This document shows positions 35,138-44,577 of a stretch of DNA of 64,000 bases, one piece after another; the first letter of the stretch is position 1, and each line of letters begins with the position of its first letter. A program made the translations under genes and the position numbers. Below the pieces are notes generated by a model, which was not told the DNA's origin, did not search any database, and saw only the letters and a list, made by a program, of their open reading frames with translations. The stretch comes from Facklamia lactis (GTDB taxonomy: Bacteria; Bacillota; Bacilli; Lactobacillales; Aerococcaceae), in assembly GCF_015863205.1 (NCBI RefSeq), contig NZ_JACBXQ010000002.1, forward strand, positions 248,001 to 312,000, written 5' to 3'.

Positions 35138-35692
35138 CTATTCAGAAATCCTATTTCCTTCTGCATCATAAAGGATATTCCTAGCTGGAACCCCCACTGC
35201 CGTCGCATAAGGAGGAACATCCTTTAAAACAACAGCCCCTGCTCCAATATGCGCATGATGTCCAATCGTGATGTCGCCTAAGATAGTAGCTCCTACACCT
35301 ATAACTACATCATCTTCCACAGTAGGATGACGCTTAGCTCCTTTATCTGCACTCAGCCCTCCAAGTGTCACGCCATGATAAATTTTAACACGATTACCAA
35401 CAATCGCGGTTTCACCAATGACAATGCCCATTCCATGATCAATAAAGACCAAATCTCCAATTTGAGCACCTGGATGTATTTCGATTCCTGTTTCCCTTCT
35501 AGCTTCTTCAGAAATTAAACGAGCTTGATAATAGTTTTCCTCTAAATAGGCTGCTTGAGCCTTGACATGGTATTGTCGAACCTTTAAACCTGGATAAATC
35601 ATCGCCTCTTCAACAGAGTGGCAAGCTGGGTCCTCCTGAAAAATATATTCTGCTTCTTTAATCCAATAGGATAAATCTTTATTCGTTTTCAT
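35138..35692 (-). CDS. cysE: Serine O-acetyltransferase
   Basis: This 184-residue left-handed beta-helix enzyme makes O-acetylserine from serine and acetyl-CoA for cysteine synthesis. The hexapeptide repeats cover about residues 60-175, with [12 protein letters not shown] and [18 protein letters not shown] typical of the short EpsC-like form. The start is the ATG at 35692, which overlaps cysK by 14 bases in another frame, indicating translational coupling. No separate ribosome binding site is evident. The alternative start at 35722 would extend further into cysK. The partner enzyme is encoded directly upstream. Confidence 0.9.
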   Translation of the reverse strand: MKTNKDLSYWIKEAEYIFQEDPACHSVEEAMIYPGLKVRQYHVKAQAAYLEENYYQARLISEEARRETGIEIHPGAQIGDLVFIDHGMGIVIGETAIVGNRVKIYHGVTLGGLSADKGAKRHPTVEDDVVIGVGATILGDITIGHHAHIGAGAVVLKDVPPYATAVGVPARNILYDAEGNRISE

Positions 35693-36596
35693 TAAATAAG
35701 CCAGTAGAAAGATAACGTTCACCTGTATCAGGCAAAACAGTTACTACTTTCTTTCCTTTACCTAATTCTTTCGCTAATTTCTTAGCTGCGCAGTAATTTG
35801 CACCAGAAGAAATTCCAGATAAAATGCCTTGATTCTTGGCTAATTCTTTCATATGAGCAATGGCATCTTCATTTGAAACTAAATAAATATCATCAATGTT
35901 ATTGTCTTGATAAATTTCAGGGATAAAGTTTGCCCCAAGGCCTTGAATTTTATGAGAGGCTGCCTGACCTTTAGAAATTAAAGGAGAAGCTTCTGGCTCT
36001 ACAGCGATGATTTTTATGTTAGCATCGCGCGATTTCAAGACATTCCCTACCCCTACAATAGTTCCAGAGGTTCCAATTCCAGCTACAAAACCATCTACTT
36101 GTTCTAAGTCTTTCAATATTTCTTGTGCAGTCGTTTCTTCATGGGCTTGAATATTTGCTGTTTGAGCGAACTGACCCAAAATGGGTGCATTCAATTCTTT
36201 TGAAAGCTCTTCAGCTTTCGCTTTTGCTGCTTTCATCGCTCCATCCGCAGCAGGAGTTAAGACCAGTTCAGCTCCATAAGCGGCCATTAATTGACGGCGC
36301 TCAACTGACATAGAATCAGGCATAACAATAATTACTTTCAATCCTAATGCCGCACCTGCCATTGCCAGACCAATTCCTGTATTGCCTGATGTGGGCTCTA
36401 TAATTGTGCCGCCTTCTTTTAATTCTCCTTGCTCCATCATTGCTTTTAGAATATATTTTACTGGACGATCCTTAACCGATCCAGATGGGTTAGATCTTTC
36501 TAACTTAACATAAATTTCTGCACTTTCTTCAGATAAACCATTAATTTTAATTAAGGGCGTATTCCCGATCGCTTCTACCACGTTATTATATAACAT
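35679..36596 (-). CDS. cysK: Cysteine synthase A (O-acetylserine thiol-lyase)
   Basis: This 305-residue PLP enzyme makes cysteine from O-acetylserine and sulfide. The cofactor lysine is Lys42 in NPSGSVKDR, the substrate loop is [12 protein letters not shown], and the phosphate-binding loop is [10 protein letters not shown]. The C-terminal segment [16 protein letters not shown] is typical. AGGAGG lies nine bases before the ATG at 36596. It precedes and overlaps cysE. The 73-base gap upstream does not hold a T-box or SAM riboswitch that I can see. Confidence 0.95.
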   Translation of the reverse strand: MLYNNVVEAIGNTPLIKINGLSEESAEIYVKLERSNPSGSVKDRPVKYILKAMMEQGELKEGGTIIEPTSGNTGIGLAMAGAALGLKVIIVMPDSMSVERRQLMAAYGAELVLTPAADGAMKAAKAKAEELSKELNAPILGQFAQTANIQAHEETTAQEILKDLEQVDGFVAGIGTSGTIVGVGNVLKSRDANIKIIAVEPEASPLISKGQAASHKIQGLGANFIPEIYQDNNIDDIYLVSNEDAIAHMKELAKNQGILSGISSGANYCAAKKLAKELGKGKKVVTVLPDTGERYLSTGLFNENE

Positions 36597-36668
36597 TTAC
36601 TTACCTCCTAAATTGTAGTACACGTTATTCTAACATTTATGAGAGTAAGATTAAAATCATTTACCTCA

Positions 36669-37160
36669 TTATTGAGATAATTTCAACAACATCTTATACC
36701 AATCAAGACCTCCCAAGCGAGAATCCGATAACCCTTGATTTTCAAAACCAAAATGTTCGTAGTAATCAATAAGATAATCACGGCAAGTAAGAAGAACTCC
36801 CTCTTGTCCGCGTTCTTTGCATATCGCCAACTGATAATTCAAGAGTCCTCTTCCAATGCCTTGACTTTGATAGTTTTGATCCACTACTAACGATAGGAGG
36901 ATCTCCCAAGGTCCACCTTCCTTATGCAAGTTCGTCCCCAAAAACATCTCATCCTTTAAATGCGCTTCATAAGAAGAAAGTCCTTCAATAAAACCGATTA
37001 CTTTTCCCTCTTTATCTGCTACAAATATATGACCTTTTTGCTGGATGAGTTTCTGTGAAAAAACGTCCTGACTAGTTGCGACCCCTTCTCCAAAATTATC
37101 CATTTCAATTCGAGAAATTTCTTGTAGATCATCAATCGTTGCTCTTCTTATCTGATACAA
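36669..37160 (-). CDS. GNAT family N-acetyltransferase
   Basis: This is a 163-residue acyltransferase-fold protein. The acetyl-CoA-binding motif is VVDQNYQSQGIGRGLLNYQL, and the N-terminus MYQIRRATIDDLQEISRIE fits RimI/YhbS-like members. Translation begins with a TTG at 37160, five bases after GGAGGAG. It lies 13 bases after trkH and 73 bases before cysK in the same direction. The acceptor substrate is unknown. Confidence 0.8.
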   Translation of the reverse strand: MYQIRRATIDDLQEISRIEMDNFGEGVATSQDVFSQKLIQQKGHIFVADKEGKVIGFIEGLSSYEAHLKDEMFLGTNLHKEGGPWEILLSLVVDQNYQSQGIGRGLLNYQLAICKERGQEGVLLTCRDYLIDYYEHFGFENQGLSDSRLGGLDWYKMLLKLSQ

Positions 37161-37172
37161 TGTTGCTCCTCC

Positions 37173-38624
37173 TTATATTCTGGAATGCCATGTAGATGGA
37201 CTCAATAAAATAATCATAGGAATAATCTCAAGCCGACCGATCAACATCGTTAGCCCAAGTATCAAAGTATTAAAATTGCCATAATTGGAATAATTCGCTG
37301 TAGGTCCTACTTCTGCTAAACCTGGTCCAATATTATTAAAGGTTGCTGCCACCGAACTAAAAGCAGTCATAAAGTCAGGCGCTTCAATGCTAATAAAGAT
37401 AAGCGAAATGATAAATATTCCAGCATAAATAACTAAATAATTTAGAACTGCTCTTAAATCCGGATGAGAGACTGCATGTTTATTAAACATGACTGCCATC
37501 ACTCGATGAGGATGGTTCGATCTTTTGACTTCCGCCAAGGCGCTTTTCACTAAGACGGCTATCCTCGATACCTTCAATCCTCCAGCAGTTGATCCTGCCA
37601 TTCCACCTACAAACATAATGCCTAAAAGAATAAGTTGAGAAAATAGTGGCCATTGTCCAAAATCAGCAGTCGAATAACCCGTCGTTGTAATCAGAGAAGA
37701 AACAGTAAAGAAACTATCCCTTAACACTCTCGATGAACTATATTGATGGCTATATAAATTAAAGGCAATACATAAAGTAGCAAATGCAATAATACCTAAA
37801 TACCACTTCAATTCTTCATCCTTCAGACTTTCTCGCCATTTACGTGAAACAATTAAGAAATAGAGGTTAAAGTTTACACCGAATACGATCATTGCTATCC
37901 CGAGGATCATCTCAATTGCTAGACTATTATACGGAGCAATACTTCCATTTAATACACCAAACCCTCCTGTCCCAGCAGCACCAAAGGCCAATAAAACAGC
38001 ATCAAAACCAGGAGCCCCTGCCCCCATTAAAAGAACAATAAGCACGAGAGTCATTAATAAATAAATAAGATAAAGAATCCTTGCTGTATTTGATAGTTTA
38101 GAAACCAGCTTACCAAAAGTCGGTCCTGGCATCTCCGCCTTCATAACGTGAACAGAATTCGATTCAGAATTAGGAATAATTGCCAAAACAAACACTAGAA
38201 ATCCCATCCCACCGATTAAATGGGTAAAAGAGCGCCAGAACAAAGTCGAACGATTCAATAAACTTAAATCATTTATAATACTGGCTCCCGTAGTTGTAAA
38301 TCCGCTTGCTGTTTCAAAGAAAGCATCGATTACATTCGGTATCGATCCATTTATCACAAACGGTAAAGCCCCAATAAAAGAGATCACTATCCAACCAAGT
38401 GCCGCAATAATATAGCCTTCCGTAGCATATAAACGATCCGTATTTGCTTCAATATGATTCAAACCTAGGCCTAGAAGTAAACTTCCTAAACTGACATAGA
38501 CAAAGCTAGAAGCTTCTGCCCAAGTTTCATGATAAAGCACACTAACTATAATGGGGAGAACCAGTAAGATCGCTTCAACGATCATAATTCTACCTATTGT
38601 TTTTAGAATTATTTTTTTATTCAT
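37173..38624 (-). CDS. trkH: Trk-type K+ transporter membrane subunit
   Basis: This 483-residue membrane protein of the TrkH/KtrB superfamily has repeated pore loops. Recognisable filter-like segments are SGFTTTGASII, GAAGTGGFGVLNG, ITTTGYSTADFG and NNIGPGLAEVGP. The length and extra N-terminal helices fit TrkH rather than KtrB. A ribosome binding site AGGAG precedes the ATG at 38624. It follows trkA by ten bases, and the pair should form a K+ uptake system gated by the cytosolic TrkA ring. Confidence 0.92.
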   Translation of the reverse strand: MNKKIILKTIGRIMIVEAILLVLPIIVSVLYHETWAEASSFVYVSLGSLLLGLGLNHIEANTDRLYATEGYIIAALGWIVISFIGALPFVINGSIPNVIDAFFETASGFTTTGASIINDLSLLNRSTLFWRSFTHLIGGMGFLVFVLAIIPNSESNSVHVMKAEMPGPTFGKLVSKLSNTARILYLIYLLMTLVLIVLLMGAGAPGFDAVLLAFGAAGTGGFGVLNGSIAPYNSLAIEMILGIAMIVFGVNFNLYFLIVSRKWRESLKDEELKWYLGIIAFATLCIAFNLYSHQYSSSRVLRDSFFTVSSLITTTGYSTADFGQWPLFSQLILLGIMFVGGMAGSTAGGLKVSRIAVLVKSALAEVKRSNHPHRVMAVMFNKHAVSHPDLRAVLNYLVIYAGIFIISLIFISIEAPDFMTAFSSVAATFNNIGPGLAEVGPTANYSNYGNFNTLILGLTMLIGRLEIIPMIILLSPSTWHSRI

Positions 38625-38634
38625 GCATACTCTC

Positions 38635-39987
38635 CTAGGCTAAAATATCATCAATATCCTCAAAACGTTTATGTTTAGTAACGATGATAACATGATCTCC
38701 AGCAATAATACAATCCTCTCCTGTTGGAAAAAGACGTTTCCCATTTCTTATAATAACAGCCACAATTAAATTATCTCGAGTTTGTAATTCTTTAAATGGA
38801 ATATTCAATACTTTACTACTATTATTTACTTCAAACTCTAAGGCTTCAACTTCATTATCAGCAATGCGATAAAGTGAATTCACACTGGAAACATTATTAC
38901 TAGTCAAGGATCGAACAAAACGCAAAATATGATTAGCAATTAACCTCTTCGGGGTAATAATCGCCATCGACCACAGGTCATCCAACATTTTAACTAAATA
39001 TGGCCGATTTACTTTGGTAATGATTTTTTTTATCTTCAAGCTACTCGCATACAATGAAATAATAATATTTTCTTCATCAAACCCTGTTAAACAAATAACA
39101 GAATCATATTTTTCAATTCTTTGTTCTTGTAAAAATTCATGATCCTTACCATTTCCATGAACAAAAACAACATTCGGAAAGATTCTACTTAATTCTTCTA
39201 CTACTTTTAAATCACGATCAATCACTGTTAACTGAATATTTCGTGAACTTAATAAAGTTAACAAGTATTGTGTAATCCTTCCTCCTCCAATAATCATTGC
39301 ATTTTTTATTTTCTTATTACTATAACCTGCTTGAGGATAGAAATTAAAGAGGTCATCTGCAGAACCTGTAACATATAAACGATCAAACGCCATGATTGAA
39401 TCATTACCATCCGGTATAAAAGTATGGTCTTGTCTCTCTATTACACATATCAGAACATTCCCAAAATTATCTCTAAAGTCTGAAATCTGCATCCCTACCA
39501 AGGGATTTTCTCGATCAATTTCTAATTCAACAATACTTACACGTCCATGACTAAATGTTTCAACACCAACTGATGCGGGGAATCTTAGTAATTCAGCCAT
39601 ATGTCGGGCCGCTTCAAATTCAGGATTGATCATCAAAGAAATTCCAAGTTCATCTTGAACAAACTCTAAATTAGTCGCATATTTAGGGTGACGAACTCTC
39701 GCAATCACTTCTTTTGCACCCAATTTACGCGCAAATACCGAAGCAATAATATTAAATTCATCTTCGGGTGTCACTGCAATAAAAACATCACAGTTCTTTG
39801 TGCCAGCTGTTACTAAATGGTCATAATTCACACCATCGCCTACAATACCAGTGATATCATAATGATTAATTAGATGGTCCAATCGATCAGCATCTTGTTC
39901 AATTAAAACAATATTATGCCCTTCCTGTGCCAGTTCTTGGCAAATGACTTCACCAACAGCTCCTCCACCTGCAATTACAATTTCCAT
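38635..39987 (-). CDS. trkA: TrkA potassium uptake regulatory protein, two RCK units
   Basis: This 450-residue cytoplasmic protein has two tandem RCK units. The first N domain starts IVIAGGGAVGEVICQEL and the second MIIGGGRITQYLLTLL; each is followed by a small C domain (about 145-215 and 365-450). It gates the adjacent TrkH in response to nucleotides. The ATG at 39987 has AAGGAG six bases upstream; an in-frame ATG at 40005 would place that site inside the gene. It follows an unknown gene by ten bases. Confidence 0.93.
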   Translation of the reverse strand: MEIVIAGGGAVGEVICQELAQEGHNIVLIEQDADRLDHLINHYDITGIVGDGVNYDHLVTAGTKNCDVFIAVTPEDEFNIIASVFARKLGAKEVIARVRHPKYATNLEFVQDELGISLMINPEFEAARHMAELLRFPASVGVETFSHGRVSIVELEIDRENPLVGMQISDFRDNFGNVLICVIERQDHTFIPDGNDSIMAFDRLYVTGSADDLFNFYPQAGYSNKKIKNAMIIGGGRITQYLLTLLSSRNIQLTVIDRDLKVVEELSRIFPNVVFVHGNGKDHEFLQEQRIEKYDSVICLTGFDEENIIISLYASSLKIKKIITKVNRPYLVKMLDDLWSMAIITPKRLIANHILRFVRSLTSNNVSSVNSLYRIADNEVEALEFEVNNSSKVLNIPFKELQTRDNLIVAVIIRNGKRLFPTGEDCIIAGDHVIIVTKHKRFEDIDDILA

Positions 39988-39997
39988 GACGCTCTCC

Positions 39998-40522
39998 TTA
40001 TTCATAACCTTGTTCGGTTGTTAATAATTTTTGATAATGCTTTATCATTTGATCTTTTTGCTTGATCAATTGACTCAAAGTTGCCATTAAACTTTTTGTT
40101 TCCTCTAAATTATCCAGTTGCTCTATCTGATATTCCATGTTATTCCTTATCAACTCATGATCAACCGCTTGGGTAATTTCTTCTAAAATTCCTCTTATTT
40201 GATATTTTATTCGGGCATTTCTTCTAGGCTCTTCTGCCATTAGCTCGGGTACTTTTTGCAATACATCTTGCATAGATAAATTTCTTTGCATATGGCCATG
40301 ATGAACGCGACAATATTCTTTATTAAAAGGAGTAATTCCCGGATGTATCCCGTGAATTTGATAGATTCCATCAAAAATAGCATACACTCCCTTTTCAATT
40401 TCAGGTAAAAAGACCCGACTCAACCTAAACGTAGGATCTTCTCCAACAATTTCAGCTACCCATTTCTTCTCATCAGAGTTATTTTCAAGCCTTAAATACT
40501 GTGCCTTCAATTCCTCCTGCAT
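39998..40522 (-). CDS. Conserved hypothetical protein, unassigned
   Basis: I do not recognise this 174-residue soluble protein. The N-terminal half (about 20-75) looks beta-rich (KKWVAEIVGEDPTFRLSRVF), then comes EYCRVHHGHMQRN, which has a cysteine and three histidines. The C-terminal third (about 105-170) is helical with heptad-like leucines and glutamines, so a coiled coil is likely. It sits between nnrD and trkA with gaps of 17 and 10 bases, all on one strand, so it is probably cotranscribed with the K+ transporter. No signal peptide or membrane segment is seen. Confidence 0.65.
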   Translation of the reverse strand: MQEELKAQYLRLENNSDEKKWVAEIVGEDPTFRLSRVFLPEIEKGVYAIFDGIYQIHGIHPGITPFNKEYCRVHHGHMQRNLSMQDVLQKVPELMAEEPRRNARIKYQIRGILEEITQAVDHELIRNNMEYQIEQLDNLEETKSLMATLSQLIKQKDQMIKHYQKLLTTEQGYE

Positions 40523-40539
40523 TAGACATATCCCTCACT

Positions 40540-41352
40540 TTATTCAAAAATACTCTTCATGGTTTCTGGAATGCTTTCTATTAACCGACTGGGTAATACT
40601 AGGAATTGATCCTGATAAATTTCATTGGCAATAAAAGAATGTAAATAACTTGCCAAGATAGCAGCTTGTAAAGGATGATCGACTTGACCAACTAGACCCA
40701 CTACCATTCCTGCTAAACAATCGCCCATTCCACCTATCGACATCCCCGGATTCCCTTTGATATTTAAGTAAGATTCTCCTTGATTGTTCCAGATAAGACT
40801 TTGATGACACTTCTGAATAACAATCGTCTGATATTTTTTAGCAAAATCTCTCATCTTACTCATTCCACTTGCCCTCAACAAAATATCTGCCTCTCCTTTA
40901 TGGGGAGTAAAAATCAACTTCGCTTTGGAATTTTTATTTTCTAAATTAGACCAGAGAGCAATAGCATCTGCATCAACTACAATCACCTGCTCTTCATCAG
41001 CTAATTGTAACACTTTCTCCAATATTTCCAAATTTTTCTCTGATCGCCCCATGCCAGGACCAATCAAAATTCCACTCGCTTTTTTAATACTATTTTTTAA
41101 GAAATTAGGCAGATGCCAATCACCGACCATGGCCTCAGGATTAGAAATATGGAGCGTCATTTGGTTTTGAGGATGTGTTAGTACAGTCGTTAAGCCTGAT
41201 CCAATATAAACACAGGCTTTACTTGCAAGGATCGCAGCTCCTGCCATTTCTTGATTCCCTCCTATTATGACACTATGGCCAAAATCCCCTTTATAAGAGT
41301 CATTTTGCCGCTTGGGTAATAATGTTTTGATAAAATCATGAGTTAATTTCAT
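40540..41352 (-). CDS. nnrD: ADP-dependent NAD(P)H-hydrate dehydratase
   Basis: This 270-residue metabolite repair enzyme dehydrates damaged NAD(P)HX back to NAD(P)H using ADP. Motifs of the YjeF C-terminal ribokinase-like domain are KGDFGHSVIIGGN at the N-terminus, GPGMGRS, VVDADAIAL, FTPHKGEA and GNPGMSIGGMGDCLAG. It lacks an N-terminal epimerase domain. The start at 41352 has AAAGGAT upstream. It leads a run of closely spaced genes extending to cysE. A minus-strand TATATT near 41400 may be its -10. Confidence 0.9.
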   Translation of the reverse strand: MKLTHDFIKTLLPKRQNDSYKGDFGHSVIIGGNQEMAGAAILASKACVYIGSGLTTVLTHPQNQMTLHISNPEAMVGDWHLPNFLKNSIKKASGILIGPGMGRSEKNLEILEKVLQLADEEQVIVVDADAIALWSNLENKNSKAKLIFTPHKGEADILLRASGMSKMRDFAKKYQTIVIQKCHQSLIWNNQGESYLNIKGNPGMSIGGMGDCLAGMVVGLVGQVDHPLQAAILASYLHSFIANEIYQDQFLVLPSRLIESIPETMKSIFE

Positions 41353-41433
41353 AACTGACCGATCCTTTCAATTAACTAAATAAAGATTAAAGCTCTCAAT
41401 ATACAATATTCTATCACTTATCTAACCGTCCTA

Positions 41434-41463
41434 ACAAAAAAAGACCTAGGATCATCTAGGTCT
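41434..41463 (-). terminator. Terminator of the DUF1836-DegV pair
   Basis: A stem AGACCTAG/CTAGGTCT with a 6-base loop is followed by TTTTTTTG on the minus strand. Confidence 0.8.
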
Positions 41464-41470
41464 CAATCAT

Positions 41471-42322
41471 TTAATCAATTTTTAGTATCGATACACCGAC
41501 CGATTTAGGCCCCCCATGAACACCTAATACAGGAGTCAATTCTGTCACATAAAATGTTTCAGCAGCTTTAATTTCTGCCACCAGATCTTGTTCAAGTTCA
41601 GCAGTTTCTTCATCATTATTTCCAGCAAAAATAACTAATTTATACCGGCTAGTATCGCTCAATTCTTTTTGAACGGCTGTCACTAAAGATTGGTATGATT
41701 TTTTTTTACCTCTCGCTTTATTAATAATCGTTATTTCACTATTTTGAATCGTTAAAAGCGGATTAATATTCAACATCGTCCCGATCATGCCTGCATATTT
41801 ATTTAGACGACCACCTTTGATGACATATTTTAACGATCTGAACAGAGCGAAGATTGATGCACGCTGATTAACTCTCTCTAACTCTCTCAATATCTCTTCG
41901 ACTATTTTGCCCGCATCTCTTAATTCCGCTGCGTAGATTGAATGTAGCCCCGCCGTACTTCCAATGTGGGACGTTTCAAAAACGAATAAATCTAACCCCT
42001 CATATTGATCCAATAGAACTTCATACAGTTGTCTCATACCTGTTAACTTGGCTGCAGAAGTAATCAATAAAGCTTGTGTATAACCATTGGATCTTAGTTG
42101 GTCGAGTCGATCCATAACATCTTGCAGTGGAGGAACCCCAGAGGATAATACTTCATAATCTTCCATCGTCTCATAGAATTGTCGTGTCGTTATATCTATT
42201 TGATCTTTATAATGTTTTTCTCCCATCTGAATTGAGTAAGATAGTACTTCAATTCCATATTCTTCTCCTAATTCAAAGGTTAAATCTTGAGTCGTATCTG
42301 CAACAATCGCTAATTTATTCAT
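41471..42322 (-). CDS. DegV family fatty-acid-binding protein
   Basis: This is a 283-residue two-domain DegV protein. Typical segments are IVADTTQDL at the N-terminus, the threonine/serine-rich SSGVPPLQDVMD, LLITSAAKLTG and the C-terminal PVLGVHGGPKSVGVSIL. Family members bind long-chain fatty acids and can present them to the FakA kinase, which is not encoded here. The start is the ATG at 42322, overlapping the upstream DUF1836 gene by eight bases with TTGGAG upstream; this indicates coupling. The longer ORF to 42358 is not supported. Confidence 0.85.
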   Translation of the reverse strand: MNKLAIVADTTQDLTFELGEEYGIEVLSYSIQMGEKHYKDQIDITTRQFYETMEDYEVLSSGVPPLQDVMDRLDQLRSNGYTQALLITSAAKLTGMRQLYEVLLDQYEGLDLFVFETSHIGSTAGLHSIYAAELRDAGKIVEEILRELERVNQRASIFALFRSLKYVIKGGRLNKYAGMIGTMLNINPLLTIQNSEITIINKARGKKKSYQSLVTAVQKELSDTSRYKLVIFAGNNDEETAELEQDLVAEIKAAETFYVTELTPVLGVHGGPKSVGVSILKID

Positions 42323-42848
42323 CTTTTTCTCCAATCTGATCATAGCCACCAGCCTCAATAATCATGGTTGCTAATAGTTTCATTATGAACGCATTCGAAA
42401 CTGCTTGAATGCCTTCTGTTGTTTCTTTAATCATAACACCTTTTATCGGATAAAGCGTTTTCTTTTTAGTGGAAATAATAATTTGTTGGATCGCTTGCTC
42501 CATTGAAATCGCAAAGATATCATATCCCTCTTCTATTGTCATTCTCTTAAGTTGCAATTCAATTCCTTTTTTTACTTGATCAATAGGGAGTACTTGCTTA
42601 TAGATCGCAATAATAATAAGGATAGCTACTTGTTGCTTCCCATATTTTCTCCCTGCTATTTTAGGAATGATCCCCCATTTAGAGTAATTCTGAATCATGG
42701 TAGAAGTCATCGCTTTTTCACCATTCATAATCGGATACAAAATATGATTAATATATTCTACCACTTGACTATTAAAAAGGGGCGTCTCCGGTAGGTCATC
42801 CCACTTCGGACATTGAAACTCAATAATTTGTTGGAGGGTTGTTTTCAT
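42315..42848 (-). CDS. DUF1836 domain protein (YkrK-like)
   Basis: This 177-residue protein of the DUF1836 family has an N-terminal helical domain resembling MerR-like DNA-binding proteins. The segment TSTMIQNYSKWGIIPK corresponds to the conserved wHTH-like region, and GRKYGKQQVAILIIIAIYKQVL is the following helix. These proteins often neighbour DegV genes, and here the two overlap. A role as regulator is inferred. The start at 42848 has GGGGG seven bases upstream and the promoter at 42881-42908 is strong. Confidence 0.8.
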   Translation of the reverse strand: MKTTLQQIIEFQCPKWDDLPETPLFNSQVVEYINHILYPIMNGEKAMTSTMIQNYSKWGIIPKIAGRKYGKQQVAILIIIAIYKQVLPIDQVKKGIELQLKRMTIEEGYDIFAISMEQAIQQIIISTKKKTLYPIKGVMIKETTEGIQAVSNAFIMKLLATMIIEAGGYDQIGEKDE

Positions 42849-42880
42849 TCTTTCGCCCCCTATCTAGTTTTGACCACTAT

Positions 42881-42908
42881 ATAATACCATGTCCAAAATT
42901 TGTGTCAA
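42881..42908 (-). promoter_or_regulatory. Promoter of the DUF1836-DegV pair
   Basis: The minus strand has consensus TTGACA (42903-42908), a 16-base spacer and TATTAT (42881-42886) with a TG extension. It is among the best-looking promoters in the window. Confidence 0.75.
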
Positions 42909-42910
42909 GA

Positions 42911-42938
42911 AAAAGACCCCTTATCATCATAAGGAGCC
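42911..42938 (-). terminator. Terminator of yebC
   Basis: A stem GGCTCCTTAT/ATAAGGGGTC with a GATG loop is followed by TTTTTC on the minus strand. Confidence 0.75.
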
Positions 42939-42945
42939 TTTACTT

Positions 42946-43677
42946 TTATTCTATTAATTGTCCATTGTGATAAACTTCTGAAACATCATCGTCTTCTTCT
43001 AAGGCATCAATAATTTGCATCAAAGTATCAAAGTCCGCTTGCTCTAAAGTTACCGTGGTTTTAGGTACAAGTGTCAATTCAGCAGTATTCAATACATATC
43101 CTTCTGCTTCTAAAGTGTCTCGGACTTTAGCAAAATCATTGGGATCAGTATAGATTTCAAATACTTCATCAGAAGTTTCAAGGTCTTCTCCCCCTGCTTC
43201 TAAGACAGACATTAAGACTGTTTCTTCATCAAATTGGGTAGTGGAACGCTCAATAACAATATAGCCTTTACGATCAAACAGGTAGGAGACAGTCCCTGCT
43301 TCTCCCAAATTACCACCGTTTTTATTATAAGCAATTCTAACATTTGTCATCGTGCGGTTCCGATTATCAGTCAAAGCGACGGTCATAACCGCTACCCCAT
43401 TTGGGCCAAAACCTTCATAGACTACTTCATCATAGTTCTCGCCTTCACCTGCTGTAGTAGCTTTCTTTATAGCTCGCTCCACATTATCTTTTGGCATATT
43501 ATTTGATTTAGCTTTATCCATCGCTAACCTTAGAGTTGGATTAATTTCAGGGTCAGCGCCCCCTTGTTTAGCTGCCATATAGATTTCTCGTGATAATTTT
43601 TGAAAAATTTTCCCACGCTTTGCATCCTGAGCACCTTTTCGATTCTTAATATTATTCCATTTAGAATGACCAGCCAT
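42946..43677 (-). CDS. YebC/TACO1-family protein
   Basis: This 243-residue protein of the YebC family begins MAGHSKWNNIKNRKGAQDA, the family hallmark. The fold continues with NMPKDNVERAIKKA and EGFGPNGVAVMTVALTDNRN. Members act as transcriptional regulators or ribosome-associated factors that relieve stalling at proline-rich stretches. The start is the ATG at 43677, with AGGAAGGA upstream; the ORF extension to 43749 runs into the exonuclease gene. It follows that gene by 16 bases. Confidence 0.93.
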   Translation of the reverse strand: MAGHSKWNNIKNRKGAQDAKRGKIFQKLSREIYMAAKQGGADPEINPTLRLAMDKAKSNNMPKDNVERAIKKATTAGEGENYDEVVYEGFGPNGVAVMTVALTDNRNRTMTNVRIAYNKNGGNLGEAGTVSYLFDRKGYIVIERSTTQFDEETVLMSVLEAGGEDLETSDEVFEIYTDPNDFAKVRDTLEAEGYVLNTAELTLVPKTTVTLEQADFDTLMQIIDALEEDDDVSEVYHNGQLIE

Positions 43678-43693
43678 TCCGATCCTTCCTTTC

Positions 43694-44521
43694 CTATATT
43701 TCGATTTCCAGTAAAATAGGAGTGTGGTCTTGGCGATCACCAGAATCAATCATTTCAGAAGTGACCACTTTTTCTGCAATTCGATCACTCACTAAGAAAT
43801 AATCTATTCTCCAGCCTGAATTATTTATTTTACTAGTTTTAACTCTTTGGGCCCACCAAGTATAGACCCCTTCGACAGGACCATGTAGATGCCTAAAAGT
43901 ATCTGTAAAACCGCATTCTAGTAAATTTGTAAAGCCTTGTCGCTCTTCATCCGTGAACCCAGCATTTCGTCGATTATTCTCCGGATGAGCTAAATCGATC
44001 TCTGTATGGGCAACATTAAAATCTCCTGTCGCAATCACAGGCTTAACTCGATCTAACTCCATTAAATAGGAGGCGTACATCCGGTCCCAGATTTGTCGAT
44101 CGGGTAGACGTCTTAGTTCATTCCCTGCATTAGGGGTATAAACATTCGTAAGAAAGAACTTATCAAATTCTAAGGTAAGCATTCTCCCTTCAGAATCCAT
44201 TGGTTCTGGACAGCCAAGTTCAGGATAAGTAACAATAACGTCAAGATCTTTTTTATAAAGAAACATCGTTCCAGCATAGCCTTTTCTAGCAGGCTCCTCT
44301 GAAGAACGCCAGACTAGATCATACTGAGGAAATTTCTCAGCAAGTATAGCTAAATGCTTTGCTGTAGGGCCTTTAGCACTTAACTTTGTTTCTTGAATCG
44401 CTATTACATCGGGTTGATACGTCAATAAATTATTTAATACCGCCTTCGACATAATAGCTCTTGCTGACTCACTCGTTAAAGCTGCATTTAAAGAATCAAT
44501 ATTCCAAGAAATAAATTTCAT
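43694..44521 (-). CDS. Exodeoxyribonuclease III / AP endonuclease
   Basis: This 275-residue DNA repair enzyme belongs to the exonuclease-endonuclease-phosphatase superfamily. Key motifs are FISWNIDSLN with the metal-binding Asn, VIAIQETKLS with the Glu, ATGDFNVAHTEIDL and the C-terminal RIDYFLVSDR with DHTPILLE, containing the catalytic Asp and His. It resembles ExoA of Bacillota and should process abasic sites in base excision repair, as MutY products require. AAAGGAG lies upstream of the ATG at 44521. Confidence 0.92.
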   Translation of the reverse strand: MKFISWNIDSLNAALTSESARAIMSKAVLNNLLTYQPDVIAIQETKLSAKGPTAKHLAILAEKFPQYDLVWRSSEEPARKGYAGTMFLYKKDLDVIVTYPELGCPEPMDSEGRMLTLEFDKFFLTNVYTPNAGNELRRLPDRQIWDRMYASYLMELDRVKPVIATGDFNVAHTEIDLAHPENNRRNAGFTDEERQGFTNLLECGFTDTFRHLHGPVEGVYTWWAQRVKTSKINNSGWRIDYFLVSDRIAEKVVTSEMIDSGDRQDHTPILLEIEI

Positions 44522-44577
44522 AGAGAACTCCTTTATTATATAATTATTTCTATTCTATCATACTGGAGATTTTTGAC

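Noticed and set aside
36597-36668. T-box or SAM riboswitch before cysK
   Set aside because: The 72-base gap is too short, and no T-box sequence (UGGGUGGUACCGCG-like) or SAM-type core was seen.
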